64,000 nucleotides of DNA, from contig NZ_BQHI01000006.1 in NCBI RefSeq assembly GCF_021603585.1, forward strand, positions 1 to 64,000. Reading direction: 5' to 3'. Below, piece by piece: positions 7,533 through 17,100 of the stretch (position 1 is its first letter; every line of letters begins with the position of its first letter). A model generated the notes under the pieces. The model worked only from the letters and a program-made list of their open reading frames with translations. It had not been told where the DNA came from and searched no databases. Source of the DNA: Pseudomonas sputi (GTDB lineage Bacteria > Pseudomonadota > Gammaproteobacteria > Pseudomonadales > Pseudomonadaceae). Made by a program: the position numbers and the translations under genes.

Positions 7533-9874
7533 AGGGGTCAGGATCCAAACGCATGGCGTTGCCGATGCTGTTGATGGCATTGAGCGCGTGCAGCCACACC
7601 ACGCCACCGAATCAACCGCCGCTGCTGGTGGACAGCGAACTCGGCCGGCCGCTGGCCAACACCCAGCGCAGTGGCGACGCGGTGCTCGACCGCGAGCGTG
7701 CGCAGGCTCAGGTAAAACCTGCGCCGAAGCAATTGCACAACATCACCGAACGCGCCCGCAGTGGCGGTTCGGCGCGGGGCACGACGTTGCCGGCCAATCC
7801 GTTGGGCGATCAGCCGGTGACGCTGAATTTTGTCGATGCGGATATTCAAGCGGTGGTGCGGGCGTTGTCGCGCTCCACCGGTCAGCAGTTTCTGGTCGAT
7901 CCACGGGTCAAGGGCAACCTGACGCTGGTCTCCGAAGGCCAGGTGCCGGCGCATCAGGCCTACGACATGCTGCTGGCGGCGTTGCGCATGCAGGGTTTCA
8001 GCGTGGTGGACGTCGGTGGTGTGGCGCAGGTGGTGCCGGAGGCCGACGCCAAGTTGCTCGGCGGGCCGATTTACAGCGCCGACAAACCGGCTGGCAACGG
8101 CATGCTCACCCGTACGTTCCGCCTGCAATACGAGAACGCGGTGAACCTGATCCCGGTGCTGCGCCCGATCGTGTCGCCGAACAACCCGATCAACGCCTAT
8201 CCGGGCAACAACACCATCGTTGTCACCGACTACGCCGAAAACCTGACGCGGGTCGCGCAACTGATTCAGGGCATCGACACCCCGAGCGCCATCGACACCG
8301 ATGTGGTGCAGATCCAGAACGGCATTGCCGCCGACATAGCACCGATGGTCGCCGACCTGCTCGACGCACCGGGCAACGACCCAACCCAGAAAATCGCAGT
8401 GATCGGCGACCCGCGCTCCAACACCATCATCATCCGCGCCGGCAGCCCCGAGCGTACGGAGCTGGCGCGCAACCTGATCTACAAACTCGACAACGCCCAG
8501 AGCAACCCGAGCAACCTGCATGTGGTGTATCTGCGCAACGCTCAGGCCGGCAAACTGGCGCAAGCGCTGCGCGGACTGTTGACCGGCGAGAGCGACAGCG
8601 GCACCAGCGACAATGCGCGTTCGGTGCTCAGCAACATGGGCAGTTCGACCAACTCGGGCGGCGGGCAGAACGGCCAGAGCGGTACGCAAACCAACGGCAG
8701 CACCTCGACCACCAACAGCGGCAGCACCAGCGGCAGTTACGCTCAGGGCAGCAGCGCCACCGGCAGCACTGCGCAAAGCAGCGAACAGAACGTCGCGTTC
8801 AGCGCCGGCGGCGTGACCATTCAGGCGGATGCGACCACCAACACCTTGCTGATCTCCGCGCCGGAACCGCTGTACCGCAACCTGCGCGAAGTCATCGACC
8901 TGCTCGACCAGCGCCGCGCCCAAGTGGTGATCGAAAGCCTGATCGTCGAAGTCGGCGAGGACGACGCCAGCGAATTCGGCGTGCAATGGCAGACCGGCAA
9001 CCTCGGCGGCAAAGGCGTGATCGGCGGGGCCAACCTCGGTGGTTCGGGGATCAACCTCAACGGCAAGACCAGCCTCGATGTGCTGCCCCAAGGCCTGAAC
9101 CTCGGCTATGTAAACGGCACCGTCGACATCCCCGGCATCGGCAAGATTCTCGACCTGAAGGTGCTGGCCCGAGCGCTGAAGAGCAAGGGCGGCACCAACG
9201 TGCTGTCGACGCCGAACCTGCTGACCCTGGACAACGAAGCGGCGAGCATTTTTGTCGGCCAGACCATCCCGTTTGTCAGCGGCAGCTATGTCACCGGCGG
9301 CGGGGGCACCAGCAACAACCCGTTCCAGACCGTGACCCGCGAAGAGGTCGGTTTGAAGCTCAACGTGCGGCCGCAGATTTCCGAGGGCGGCACGGTCAAG
9401 CTTGATATCTATCAGGAAGTCAGCAGCATCGACGAACGCGCTTCGGCGGCGGCCAACTCGGCGGGGATCGTCACCAGCAAACGCGCACTCGACACCAGCA
9501 TCCTGCTCGACGACGGGCAGATCATGGTGCTCGGCGGTCTGCTGCAGGACGGCTACAGCCAGAGCAATGACGCGGTGCCGTGGCTGTCGAGCATTCCGGG
9601 GATCGGCGCGCTGTTTCGCAACGAACGCCGCTCGATCACCAAGACCAACCTGATGGTGTTTCTGCGCCCGTACATCATCCGCGACAGCGCGGCGGGGCGC
9701 AGCATTACGCTCAACCGCTACGACTTCATGCGCCGCGCCCAGGGGGGGCTGCAACCGGAGCGCAGCTGGGCGATGCCGGACATGCAGGCGCCGCAATTGC
9801 CGGCCACCGCCCAAGGCGTGCCGGCACCGGTGTCCGGCCCGCGCGCGACCATCAAAGCGGTGCCGCTGCAATGA
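7529..9874 (+). CDS. gspD: T2SS secretin GspD, lipoprotein (HxcQ-like)
   Basis: The 781-residue outer-membrane secretin starts with a lipoprotein signal: a hydrophobic stretch and lipobox L18-S-A-C21. This matches HxcQ of P. aeruginosa, a self-piloting lipidated secretin, and explains the absence of a pilotin gene. After the lipid anchor come the N0 domain (VTLNFVDADIQAVVRALS, about residue 92) and N1-N3 repeats. A low-complexity Ser/Thr/Asn/Gly insertion (about residues 352-420) lies inside N3. The secretin core ends with the conserved VPWLSSIPGIGALFRN and LMVFLRPYI segments. The stop overlaps the gspE start (ATGA). Confidence 0.95.
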   Translation: MKGSGSKRMALPMLLMALSACSHTTPPNQPPLLVDSELGRPLANTQRSGDAVLDRERAQAQVKPAPKQLHNITERARSGGSARGTTLPANPLGDQPVTLNFVDADIQAVVRALSRSTGQQFLVDPRVKGNLTLVSEGQVPAHQAYDMLLAALRMQGFSVVDVGGVAQVVPEADAKLLGGPIYSADKPAGNGMLTRTFRLQYENAVNLIPVLRPIVSPNNPINAYPGNNTIVVTDYAENLTRVAQLIQGIDTPSAIDTDVVQIQNGIAADIAPMVADLLDAPGNDPTQKIAVIGDPRSNTIIIRAGSPERTELARNLIYKLDNAQSNPSNLHVVYLRNAQAGKLAQALRGLLTGESDSGTSDNARSVLSNMGSSTNSGGGQNGQSGTQTNGSTSTTNSGSTSGSYAQGSSATGSTAQSSEQNVAFSAGGVTIQADATTNTLLISAPEPLYRNLREVIDLLDQRRAQVVIESLIVEVGEDDASEFGVQWQTGNLGGKGVIGGANLGGSGINLNGKTSLDVLPQGLNLGYVNGTVDIPGIGKILDLKVLARALKSKGGTNVLSTPNLLTLDNEAASIFVGQTIPFVSGSYVTGGGGTSNNPFQTVTREEVGLKLNVRPQISEGGTVKLDIYQEVSSIDERASAAANSAGIVTSKRALDTSILLDDGQIMVLGGLLQDGYSQSNDAVPWLSSIPGIGALFRNERRSITKTNLMVFLRPYIIRDSAAGRSITLNRYDFMRRAQGGLQPERSWAMPDMQAPQLPATAQGVPAPVSGPRATIKAVPLQ

Positions 9875-11277
9875 GCGCATTGCCATACGCCTGGGCCAAG
9901 GCGCAGCGGATTTTGCTGCGCAATGGCGTGCTGACGGTGTGCCCCTCGACGCCGGGCTGGTCGATCAGCGAAGTGCGGCGGCAGTTCGGCGCGGCGAAGC
10001 TTGAGCGAGTGCGTGATGACGAACTCGACGGCCTGCTGGCCAGTGCCTACGCCGACACCGGCAGTGCGGCGGCGGTGGTCGGTGCGGCGGAAAACGAAGT
10101 CGACCTCGACCGCCTGATGCAGGACATGCCGGAAATCACCGACCTGCTCGACACCCAGGACGGCGCGCCGGTGATCCGTATGATCAACGCCTTGCTCACC
10201 CAGGCGGCGCGGGACGAGGCCAGCGACATCCACATCGAACCGTTCGAAACCCATTCGGTGGTGCGCTACCGGGTCGACGGCACGCTGCGCGACGTGGTCT
10301 CGCCGCGCAAGGCGTTGCACGGTGCGCTGGTGTCGCGGATCAAGATCATGGCCCAGCTCGATATCGCCGAGAAACGCCTGCCGCAGGACGGCCGGATTGC
10401 GCTGCGCGTGGCGGGGCGGCCGATCGACATTCGTGTGTCCACCGTGCCCACCGGCCACGGCGAGCGAGTGGTGATGCGTTTGCTGGACAAGCAGGCCGGG
10501 CGCCTGCATTTGGAAACCCTGGGCATGGACGCGCAGGTGCTGGCCAAACTCGATCACCTGATCCGCCAGCCCCACGGCATTGTGCTGGTCACCGGCCCGA
10601 CCGGCAGTGGCAAAACCACGAGTTTGTATGCGGCACTGGCGCGGCTGGATGCGAGCACCAGCAACATCCTCACCGTGGAAGACCCGGTGGAGTACGACCT
10701 GCCGGGCATCAGCCAGATTCAGGTCAACGCCAAGATCGACATGACGTTTGCCCTGGCCTTGCGGGCGATTCTGCGCCAGGACCCGGACATCATCATGATC
10801 GGCGAGATCCGCGACCTCGAAACCGCGCAGATCGCGGTGCAGGCGTCGCTGACCGGTCACCTGGTGCTCGCGACCCTGCACACCAACGATGCGGTGTCGG
10901 CGGTCAACCGCTTGATCGACATGGGCGTCGAGCCGTTTCTGCTGGCCTCGTCAATGCTCGGGGTGTTGGCCCAGCGCTTGGTGCGGCGGCTGTGCAATCA
11001 GTGCAAACAGGAAGACCCGGCGACCCCCGGCACCTGGCGCCCGGTCGGTTGTGCGGCGTGCAATCACACCGGTTACAGCGGCCGGACCGGCATTCATGAG
11101 TTGTTCTGCATCGACGACGACATCCGCACCCTGATTCATCAAGGGGCAGGGGAACAGGCGTTGCGTGCGGCGGCGAGCAAGGCCGGGATGTTCAGCCTGC
11201 GCGAGGACGGCGAGCGCTGGATTCGCAGCGGTGCCACGGCGCCGGAAGAAATCCTTCGTGTGACACGGGACGCCTGA
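9871..11277 (+). CDS. gspE: T2SS assembly ATPase GspE
   Basis: A 468-residue cytoplasmic ATPase that powers pseudopilus assembly. Motifs in order: an N-terminal domain that contacts GspL, an Asp-box region (EASDIHIEPFE, about residue 114), Walker A GPTGSGKTT (about 243), Walker B IIMIGEIRD (about 308), a His box (LATLHTNDA) and a C-terminal tetracysteine zinc element (CNQC...CAAC, residues 375-397). The ATG overlaps the gspD stop, and the last base of its TGA is the A of the gspF ATG. All catalytic motifs look intact. Confidence 0.96.
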   Translation: MSALPYAWAKAQRILLRNGVLTVCPSTPGWSISEVRRQFGAAKLERVRDDELDGLLASAYADTGSAAAVVGAAENEVDLDRLMQDMPEITDLLDTQDGAPVIRMINALLTQAARDEASDIHIEPFETHSVVRYRVDGTLRDVVSPRKALHGALVSRIKIMAQLDIAEKRLPQDGRIALRVAGRPIDIRVSTVPTGHGERVVMRLLDKQAGRLHLETLGMDAQVLAKLDHLIRQPHGIVLVTGPTGSGKTTSLYAALARLDASTSNILTVEDPVEYDLPGISQIQVNAKIDMTFALALRAILRQDPDIIMIGEIRDLETAQIAVQASLTGHLVLATLHTNDAVSAVNRLIDMGVEPFLLASSMLGVLAQRLVRRLCNQCKQEDPATPGTWRPVGCAACNHTGYSGRTGIHELFCIDDDIRTLIHQGAGEQALRAAASKAGMFSLREDGERWIRSGATAPEEILRVTRDA

Positions 11278-12488
11278 TGAATCGCTATCGTTTTGAAGCC
11301 GCCGATGCCAGCGGCAAGATCGAATCGGGGCACCTGGAGGCGGACAGCCAGGGCGCGGCGTTTGGCGTGCTGCGCGGGCGCGGCTTGACGGCGCTGTCGG
11401 TGGAGAAGGAAAGCAACGTCTCCCAGCACGGTGGCGGTGGCCTGTTCAGCGCCAAACTCTCGGATAACGATCTGGCGTGGGCCACCCGGCAACTGGCGAG
11501 TCTGCTCGGTGCCAGTCTGCCACTCGAGGCCGCGTTGAGCGCCACGGTCGAACAGGCCGAGAAAAAACACATCGCCCACACCCTTAGCGCCGTGCGCGCC
11601 GACGTGCGCAGCGGCATGCGCCTGGCCGAAGCGCTGGCGGCGCGGCCACGGGATTTTCCGGAAATCTACCGGGCGCTGATCGCGGCGGGCGAGGAGTCCG
11701 GGGATCTGGCGCAGGTGATGGAGCGGTTGGCGGATTACATCGAGGAACGCAACAACCTGCGCGGCAAGATTCTCACCGCGTTCATTTATCCGGGTGTGGT
11801 CGGGCTGGTGTCGATCGGCATCGTGATTTTCCTGCTGAGCTACGTGGTGCCGCAGGTGGTCAGCGCGTTTTCCCAGGCGCGGCAGGATCTGCCGGGGCTG
11901 ACGCTGGCGATGCTCAATGCCAGTGATTTCATCCGGGCGTGGGGCTGGTTGTGCGCGGGCGTCATGGCCGGTGCGTTCTGGAGCTGGCGCCTGTATCTGC
12001 GCAACCCGGCGGCGCGTTTGAATTGGCATCATCGGGTGCTGAAGTTGCCGCTGATCGGGCGCTTTGTGCTGGGGCTGAACACCGCACGGTTCGCCTCGAC
12101 GCTGGCGATTCTCGGCGGCGCCGGGGTGCCGTTGTTGCGCGCATTGGAGGCGGCGCGGCAGACCTTGTCGAATGATCGCTTGAGCCTGAGCGTCAATGAA
12201 GCCACTGCCAAGGTGCGCGAGGGCGTCAACCTGGCGGCCGCGTTGAAAGTGGAGAACGTGTTTCCGCCGGTGCTGATCCACCTGATCGCCAGCGGCGAGA
12301 AAACCGGTGCGCTGCCACCGATGCTCGAACGCGCAGCGCAAACCCTGTCCCGCGATATCGAGCGCCGGGCGATGGGCATGACTGCGTTGCTGGAGCCGCT
12401 GATGATTGTGGTGATGGGCGGGGTGGTGTTGGTGATCGTGATGGCCGTGCTGTTGCCGATCATCGAGATCAACCAGTTGGTGCAGTAG
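11277..12488 (+). CDS. gspF: T2SS inner-membrane platform protein GspF
   Basis: A 403-residue polytopic protein with the two tandem GspF domains (about residues 70-190 and 270-395). It has three membrane helices: VVGLVSIGIVIFLLSYVVP (about 175), WGWLCAGVMAGAFWSW (about 222) and a final IVVMGGVVLVIVMAVLLP (about 375). GspF couples the ATPase to pseudopilin extraction from the membrane. It is the last gene of the secretion operon, and about 350 bases separate it from the DING-type gene, which is the likely cargo. Confidence 0.96.
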   Translation: MNRYRFEAADASGKIESGHLEADSQGAAFGVLRGRGLTALSVEKESNVSQHGGGGLFSAKLSDNDLAWATRQLASLLGASLPLEAALSATVEQAEKKHIAHTLSAVRADVRSGMRLAEALAARPRDFPEIYRALIAAGEESGDLAQVMERLADYIEERNNLRGKILTAFIYPGVVGLVSIGIVIFLLSYVVPQVVSAFSQARQDLPGLTLAMLNASDFIRAWGWLCAGVMAGAFWSWRLYLRNPAARLNWHHRVLKLPLIGRFVLGLNTARFASTLAILGGAGVPLLRALEAARQTLSNDRLSLSVNEATAKVREGVNLAAALKVENVFPPVLIHLIASGEKTGALPPMLERAAQTLSRDIERRAMGMTALLEPLMIVVMGGVVLVIVMAVLLPIIEINQLVQ

Positions 12489-12836
12489 TTTTCTCAACTT
12501 TTTTTACCAGCGTCAGATCTCACCCGAGCGCGAAATCCGGCATCCTCGGGTTCTCCTTTCTGTCATCTGCAACGGCCCTTCAAGGGCTGTGGCCGATTCC
12601 CCCGAAAAGCCCGCCGCAGACACTCCGCACAACTCAAGAAACACCCGAGAAAATCCCTCGAAAATCAGCCTGCACCTCCCGAGGTTTTTTCCTTTATCTG
12701 TCACCGGAAACTGCGAATTTCTCAGTGCGACTTAACCACGGACCCCGCTTGCGAAGGTCGGCGGTGAGTCTTCCCAGTGTCATGCAAGACCCCTGAAAAC
12801 CTGTGTTCACACCCAACGTTGAAAAGGAGATTCTTC
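12489..12836. promoter_or_regulatory. Long intergenic leader upstream of the DING/LapA-like gene
   Basis: No gene is supported in this 348-base stretch. It contains three TGTCA-type heptamers resembling Pho-box half-sites: CTGTCAT at 12560-12566, CTGTCAC at 12698-12704 and GTGTCAT at 12777-12783. None has a well-matching second half at the 11-base spacing of a true Pho box, so PhoB control is only suspected, from the known behaviour of the P. aeruginosa counterparts. A strong AAAGGAGA ribosome site at 12823-12830 serves the following gene. Confidence 0.4.
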
Positions 12837-13946
12837 ATGTTCAAGCGCACTCTGATCGCAGCTTCCCTGACCGTCGCTGCCCTGGCTTCCGCCCAGGCCA
12901 TGGCCGCCAACGTAACCGGTGGTGGCGCGACTCTGCCTGCCGCTCTGTACAAAGGCTCTAGCAACAGCATCCTGCCAGCCAACTTCAGCTACCTGGGTAC
13001 CGGTAGCGGCACCGGCAAGACCGCTTTCCTGACCAACAACTCGGCACTGTTCAGCACCACCGGTTCGGTTCACTTCGCCGGTAGCGACTCGATCCTCAGC
13101 GCTTCGGAAATCAGCACCTACAACACCAACTTCGGCGCTTCGTACGGCCCGCTGATCCAGCTGCCTTCGGTGGCCACTTCGGTTGCCATTCCGTACAAGA
13201 AATCCGGTCAGACTGCTCTGAACCTGACCAGCGCTCAGCTGTGCGATGCCTTCTCCGGCGCCAAAACCACTTGGGGCGATCTGCTGGGCACTTCCGACAC
13301 CACGCCGATCCGTGTGGTTTATCGCAACGTTTCCAGCGGTACTTCGGAAATCCTGACCCGTCACTTGAACGCGATCTGCCCGACCAAGTTCGCCACCAGC
13401 TCCACCTTCACCAATGCGCGTCTGCCAGCCGGTTCGACCCTGCCTTCGAACTGGGTAGGTGTTGCCGGGACTGCTGACGTGGCCACTCAGGTCAACGCTG
13501 TTGACGGCTCCATCGGTTACGTCGGTCCGGACGGTGTGAATGCTGCCAGCAACGCCGTGGTTGCTCGCGTCAACGGCGTACAGCCCACCACCGCCAACGT
13601 TTCGCTGGCCCTGGGTTCGGCTGCTCTGCCAACCACCCCTTCGAACCCTGCGCAGTGGGTACCGGTCGTTCCTAACCCAGCCAGCGGTTACCCGATCGTG
13701 GCTTACACCAACTTCATCTTCGGCCAGTGCTACAAGGACGCCACCGTGGCCGCTGATGTCAAAGCCTTCCTGACCACTCACTACAGCAACCCGGGCAACA
13801 ACGCTGCCACCATCGCTCACAGCTTCACTCCGGTTCCAACCAACTGGAAAGCGGCTGTGACGGCCAACTTCGTCACCAACACCTCGGGCAACAACCTGGA
13901 CATCAACAACGCCAGCGTCTGCAACGCTGTCGGCCGTCCTTTGTAA
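12837..13946 (+). CDS. Secreted DING-family phosphate-binding/alkaline phosphatase protein (LapA-like)
   Basis: Start at 12837, just after AAAGGAGA; an upstream in-frame ATG lacks a ribosome site. The 369-residue precursor has a Sec signal ending AQAMA, and the mature protein begins ANVTGGGATLPAALY. The body matches the DING/PstS-like family throughout: VHFAGSDS, IQLPSVATSVAIPYKKSG, LCDAFSG, RNVSSGTSEILTRHLN (phosphate-binding loop), YTNFIFGQCY and a C-terminal NVCNGxGRP-like end (ASVCNAVGRPL). In P. aeruginosa the related LapA phosphatase is encoded beside the Hxc T2SS and exported by it, and the same position here suggests it is the cargo. Whether it hydrolyses or only binds phosphate esters is unknown. 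Confidence 0.88.
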   Translation: MFKRTLIAASLTVAALASAQAMAANVTGGGATLPAALYKGSSNSILPANFSYLGTGSGTGKTAFLTNNSALFSTTGSVHFAGSDSILSASEISTYNTNFGASYGPLIQLPSVATSVAIPYKKSGQTALNLTSAQLCDAFSGAKTTWGDLLGTSDTTPIRVVYRNVSSGTSEILTRHLNAICPTKFATSSTFTNARLPAGSTLPSNWVGVAGTADVATQVNAVDGSIGYVGPDGVNAASNAVVARVNGVQPTTANVSLALGSAALPTTPSNPAQWVPVVPNPASGYPIVAYTNFIFGQCYKDATVAADVKAFLTTHYSNPGNNAATIAHSFTPVPTNWKAAVTANFVTNTSGNNLDINNASVCNAVGRPL

Positions 13947-13966
13947 GCCTCGCTTCACGGCAATGA

Positions 13967-14002
13967 AATGGCAGCGGCCTTCGGGCTGCTGCCATTTTTT
14001 TT
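13967..14002 (+). terminator. Rho-independent terminator after the DING-type gene
   Basis: A strong GC hairpin (AATGGCAGC...GCTGCCATT with a TTCG loop) is followed directly by eight T residues. It lies 20 bases after the stop codon and separates this gene from the giant exoprotein gene. Confidence 0.9.
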
Positions 14003-14136
14003 GGCCGATCTACTCCTCATTCATGAAGTTTGTGTGACATCCGTTCGGTCGCGGCCCTCGCCAACCGCCTATGTCGTAACAGCAGGGGCAAGCCGACCTG
14101 CGGCCTCGTGTGGCAAACAAAAAGGATCTCGTAGTG

Positions 14137-17100
14137 ATGCTCGCTCGCCCATCCCGTCGCAGTACCCGTGTTCAGCCTCAGCAGCGCATGGCCGCCGATC
14201 CGGCGCTGTGGTTGCTCAAGCCCCTGGCGCAGGCGGTTGCCTTGTGCCTGGTGGCGGGCAGTGCCGAGGCGGCGACCGCATTCAGTTCGGGATGGTTTGC
14301 CGCCAAGGGCGCGGCGCAACAGGCGGCCGCCGCACGGCCGAGCGTGGGCGGATTGCCGGGGATGACGCCACCGCTGGCGCAGCAGCAGAAGGCCAACCAG
14401 CAGTTGCAGCGCTCGATTCAGACCCTGAACAACACCGTAGCTGCGATTGCGGCGCAACAGGCCGCGCAGGCGGCCGGTCGGGCGGCGGCATTGGGCACGG
14501 TGCAGTTTGTACCTGACGGTCTGGGCGAGGGCGGTCTGAAGGTCGATAACAGCCTCACGCAGGGTTGGCAGAACGCCAAAGGCCCGCAGCAGACTCAGGC
14601 CGACGGCAAGACCACGGTGAAGATCGAGCAGACCGCCGACAAGGCGATCCTCAACTGGGAGACCTTCAACGTCGGGCGCAACACCACGGTCGACTTCGCC
14701 CAGCAGTCGAACTGGGCGGTGCTCAACCGGGTCAACGATCCGAATGCGCGGGCCAGCCAGATTCAGGGCCAGATCAAAGGTGACGGCACGGTCATGCTGA
14801 TCAACCGCAACGGCATCGTGTTCAGCGGCACCAGTCAGGTCAACGTGCGCAACCTGGTGGCGGCGGCGGCCAACATCACTGACATTCAGTTCCGCGACCG
14901 CGGCCTGTATTTCGACAGCACCGGCAGCCAACCGACGTTCACCGAGGCGGCCGGCAAAGTGCTGGTGGAGCGCGGTGCGTCCATCGAGACCGCGCGGCCG
15001 GCCAAATCGACCGATGCCGGTGGCTATGCCTTGCTGCTCGGCAACGAAGTGCAGAACGACGGCAGTATCAACACCGCCAGGGGCCAGACCGTGCTCGGCG
15101 CGGGGGATCGCTTTTACATTCGCAAAGGCGCGGGCACTGAAGGCAACGGCTTCTCCACGACGTTCGGCAACGAAGTCACGCCGGGCTTCAAGGCCGGCAG
15201 TGCTGCCGGCAAGGTCAGCAACAGTGGCCTGATTCAGGCCGCGACCGGCGACATCACCCTGACCGGCCATGAGGTCGTGCAAAGCGGTGTGCTGCTGGCC
15301 AGCACGTCGGTCGCGACCCGCGGCACGATCCATTTGCTCAACCCGGCGACCGACGCTCAGGGCAGCGTGACGCTGGAGCAGGGCAGCACGACGGCGATCC
15401 TGCTCGACAGCAGCGACCTGACCGCCCTCGACAGTCAGCATCAGGCCGCTCTGAGCGGCGTTACACCGAACAACCGGATTCGCAGCGATCAGTCGCGCAT
15501 CGACATCCAGAGCGGCGGCAGCGTCGAGTTCCAGAACGGCTCGATCACCCTGGCCACTGGCGGGCAAGTGGCGGTGGCGGCGCAGCGGCGCAGCCTGGTG
15601 CGAGACGGCGCGTTGATCGATGTCTCCGGTGCCATCGGCGTGAAAGTCGCGATGGAATCCAACAACATCAAGATCAACGTCCAGGGCAACGAGCAGCGCG
15701 ATGCTTCGGTCAATCGCGAAAAAGGGGCGCTCAACAGCAATGACATCTGGGTCGATGTGCGCGAACTGGTCTACGTCCCGGCCGGCACCAACGGTTATGC
15801 CACGGATCGCTGGTACACGGCGGGCGGTCTGCTGGAGGTCGGCGGCTATCTCGGCACCCAGGGCCACAGCATCGGCGAGTGGATGGCTCAGGGCGGCATG
15901 GTCAGTTTTGCCGGCAATGACGTGGTGACCGAGAAGGGCTCGCTGATCAACCTGTCCGGCGGCACGCTGGATGTACAAAGCGGCGAGATTCGCCAGAGCT
16001 GGCTGCGTGGGGCCGACGGGCGCCTGTATGAGGTCTCCAAAGCACCGGGCGATCTGCTCTACACCGGGCTGTACAAGGGCTATGAAGACAGCAGTGAACG
16101 CTGGGGCCAGACGAGTTATTACTACAACCCGTTGATTGCGCCGTCCAGTCGTCGGGAATCGGGCTACACCGTGGGACGCGATGCCGGGCAACTGGTGATT
16201 GGCACCCGCAACGCTGTGCTCGAAGGGCAAATGCTTGGCGAGGTGTATCAGGGCGAGCGCCAGACCCAGGCACCGCGTGCGGTGCTCGATGGCTATGCGC
16301 AGAGTCAGACGGCACTGGCGCGGCGTGGGCAGTTGATTGTCGGCAGTTACGACCCGGCGTACGTGGCGGCTTCCGGTGGCTTGCTGTATGGGCTTAACCC
16401 GTTGCTCGATCAGGTGCAGATCGGCGGCGAACGTCTGCTCGCCGGCAATGATCGGGATCTGACCGGTGCCGTGTCTGATTCTCGCAGCGGCAAGCTGTAC
16501 CTCGATGCCGGCCAACTCAGCGACTGGCAACTGGGCGCACTGAAAGTGGCGGCCCGGGAACGGATCGACGTGCAAGGTGCCGTCACCGTCGACCATGGCG
16601 GCGACATCACCCTTTACGGGCCGGACGTGCAGGTCAACGCCGACCTGACCGCGCGTGGCGGCAGCCTGCACCTGGGCAACGTGCTCAATCAGCTCAACAC
16701 CGATCGCCTGACCGACACCCGGCTCGTCGCGCCGACCGACAAGGCCACTCGTGTGAGCGTGGCTGAAGGGACACAACTGGACACTCGTGGCCTGTGGAGC
16801 AACCTGCGCACCAATCCGGATGATGCCGCGAGCCTGGCGTACCTGGACGGTGGCGGGGTGTCGATTCGCAGCAGCGGCGATATCGAGATCGGTGCCGGCA
16901 GTCTGCTGGACGTGTCTTCCGGCGGTGCGATTCTGGCCAACGGCAAGACTCGCGGTGGCAAGGGCGGTGACGTGACACTGGAGGCCAGCGCCTTGTCCGC
17001 GCCGGGTGACAGCCACCTGACCCTGGACGGCCAACTGCGGGGTTACGGTGTGACCGGCGGTGGCCGACTGCTGATTCAGGCGGGCGACATCCTCATTGGC

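Noticed and set aside
7538-9886. 782-codon open frame antisense to gspD
   Set aside because: Mirror of the secretin gene, low-complexity composition and no recognisable domain.
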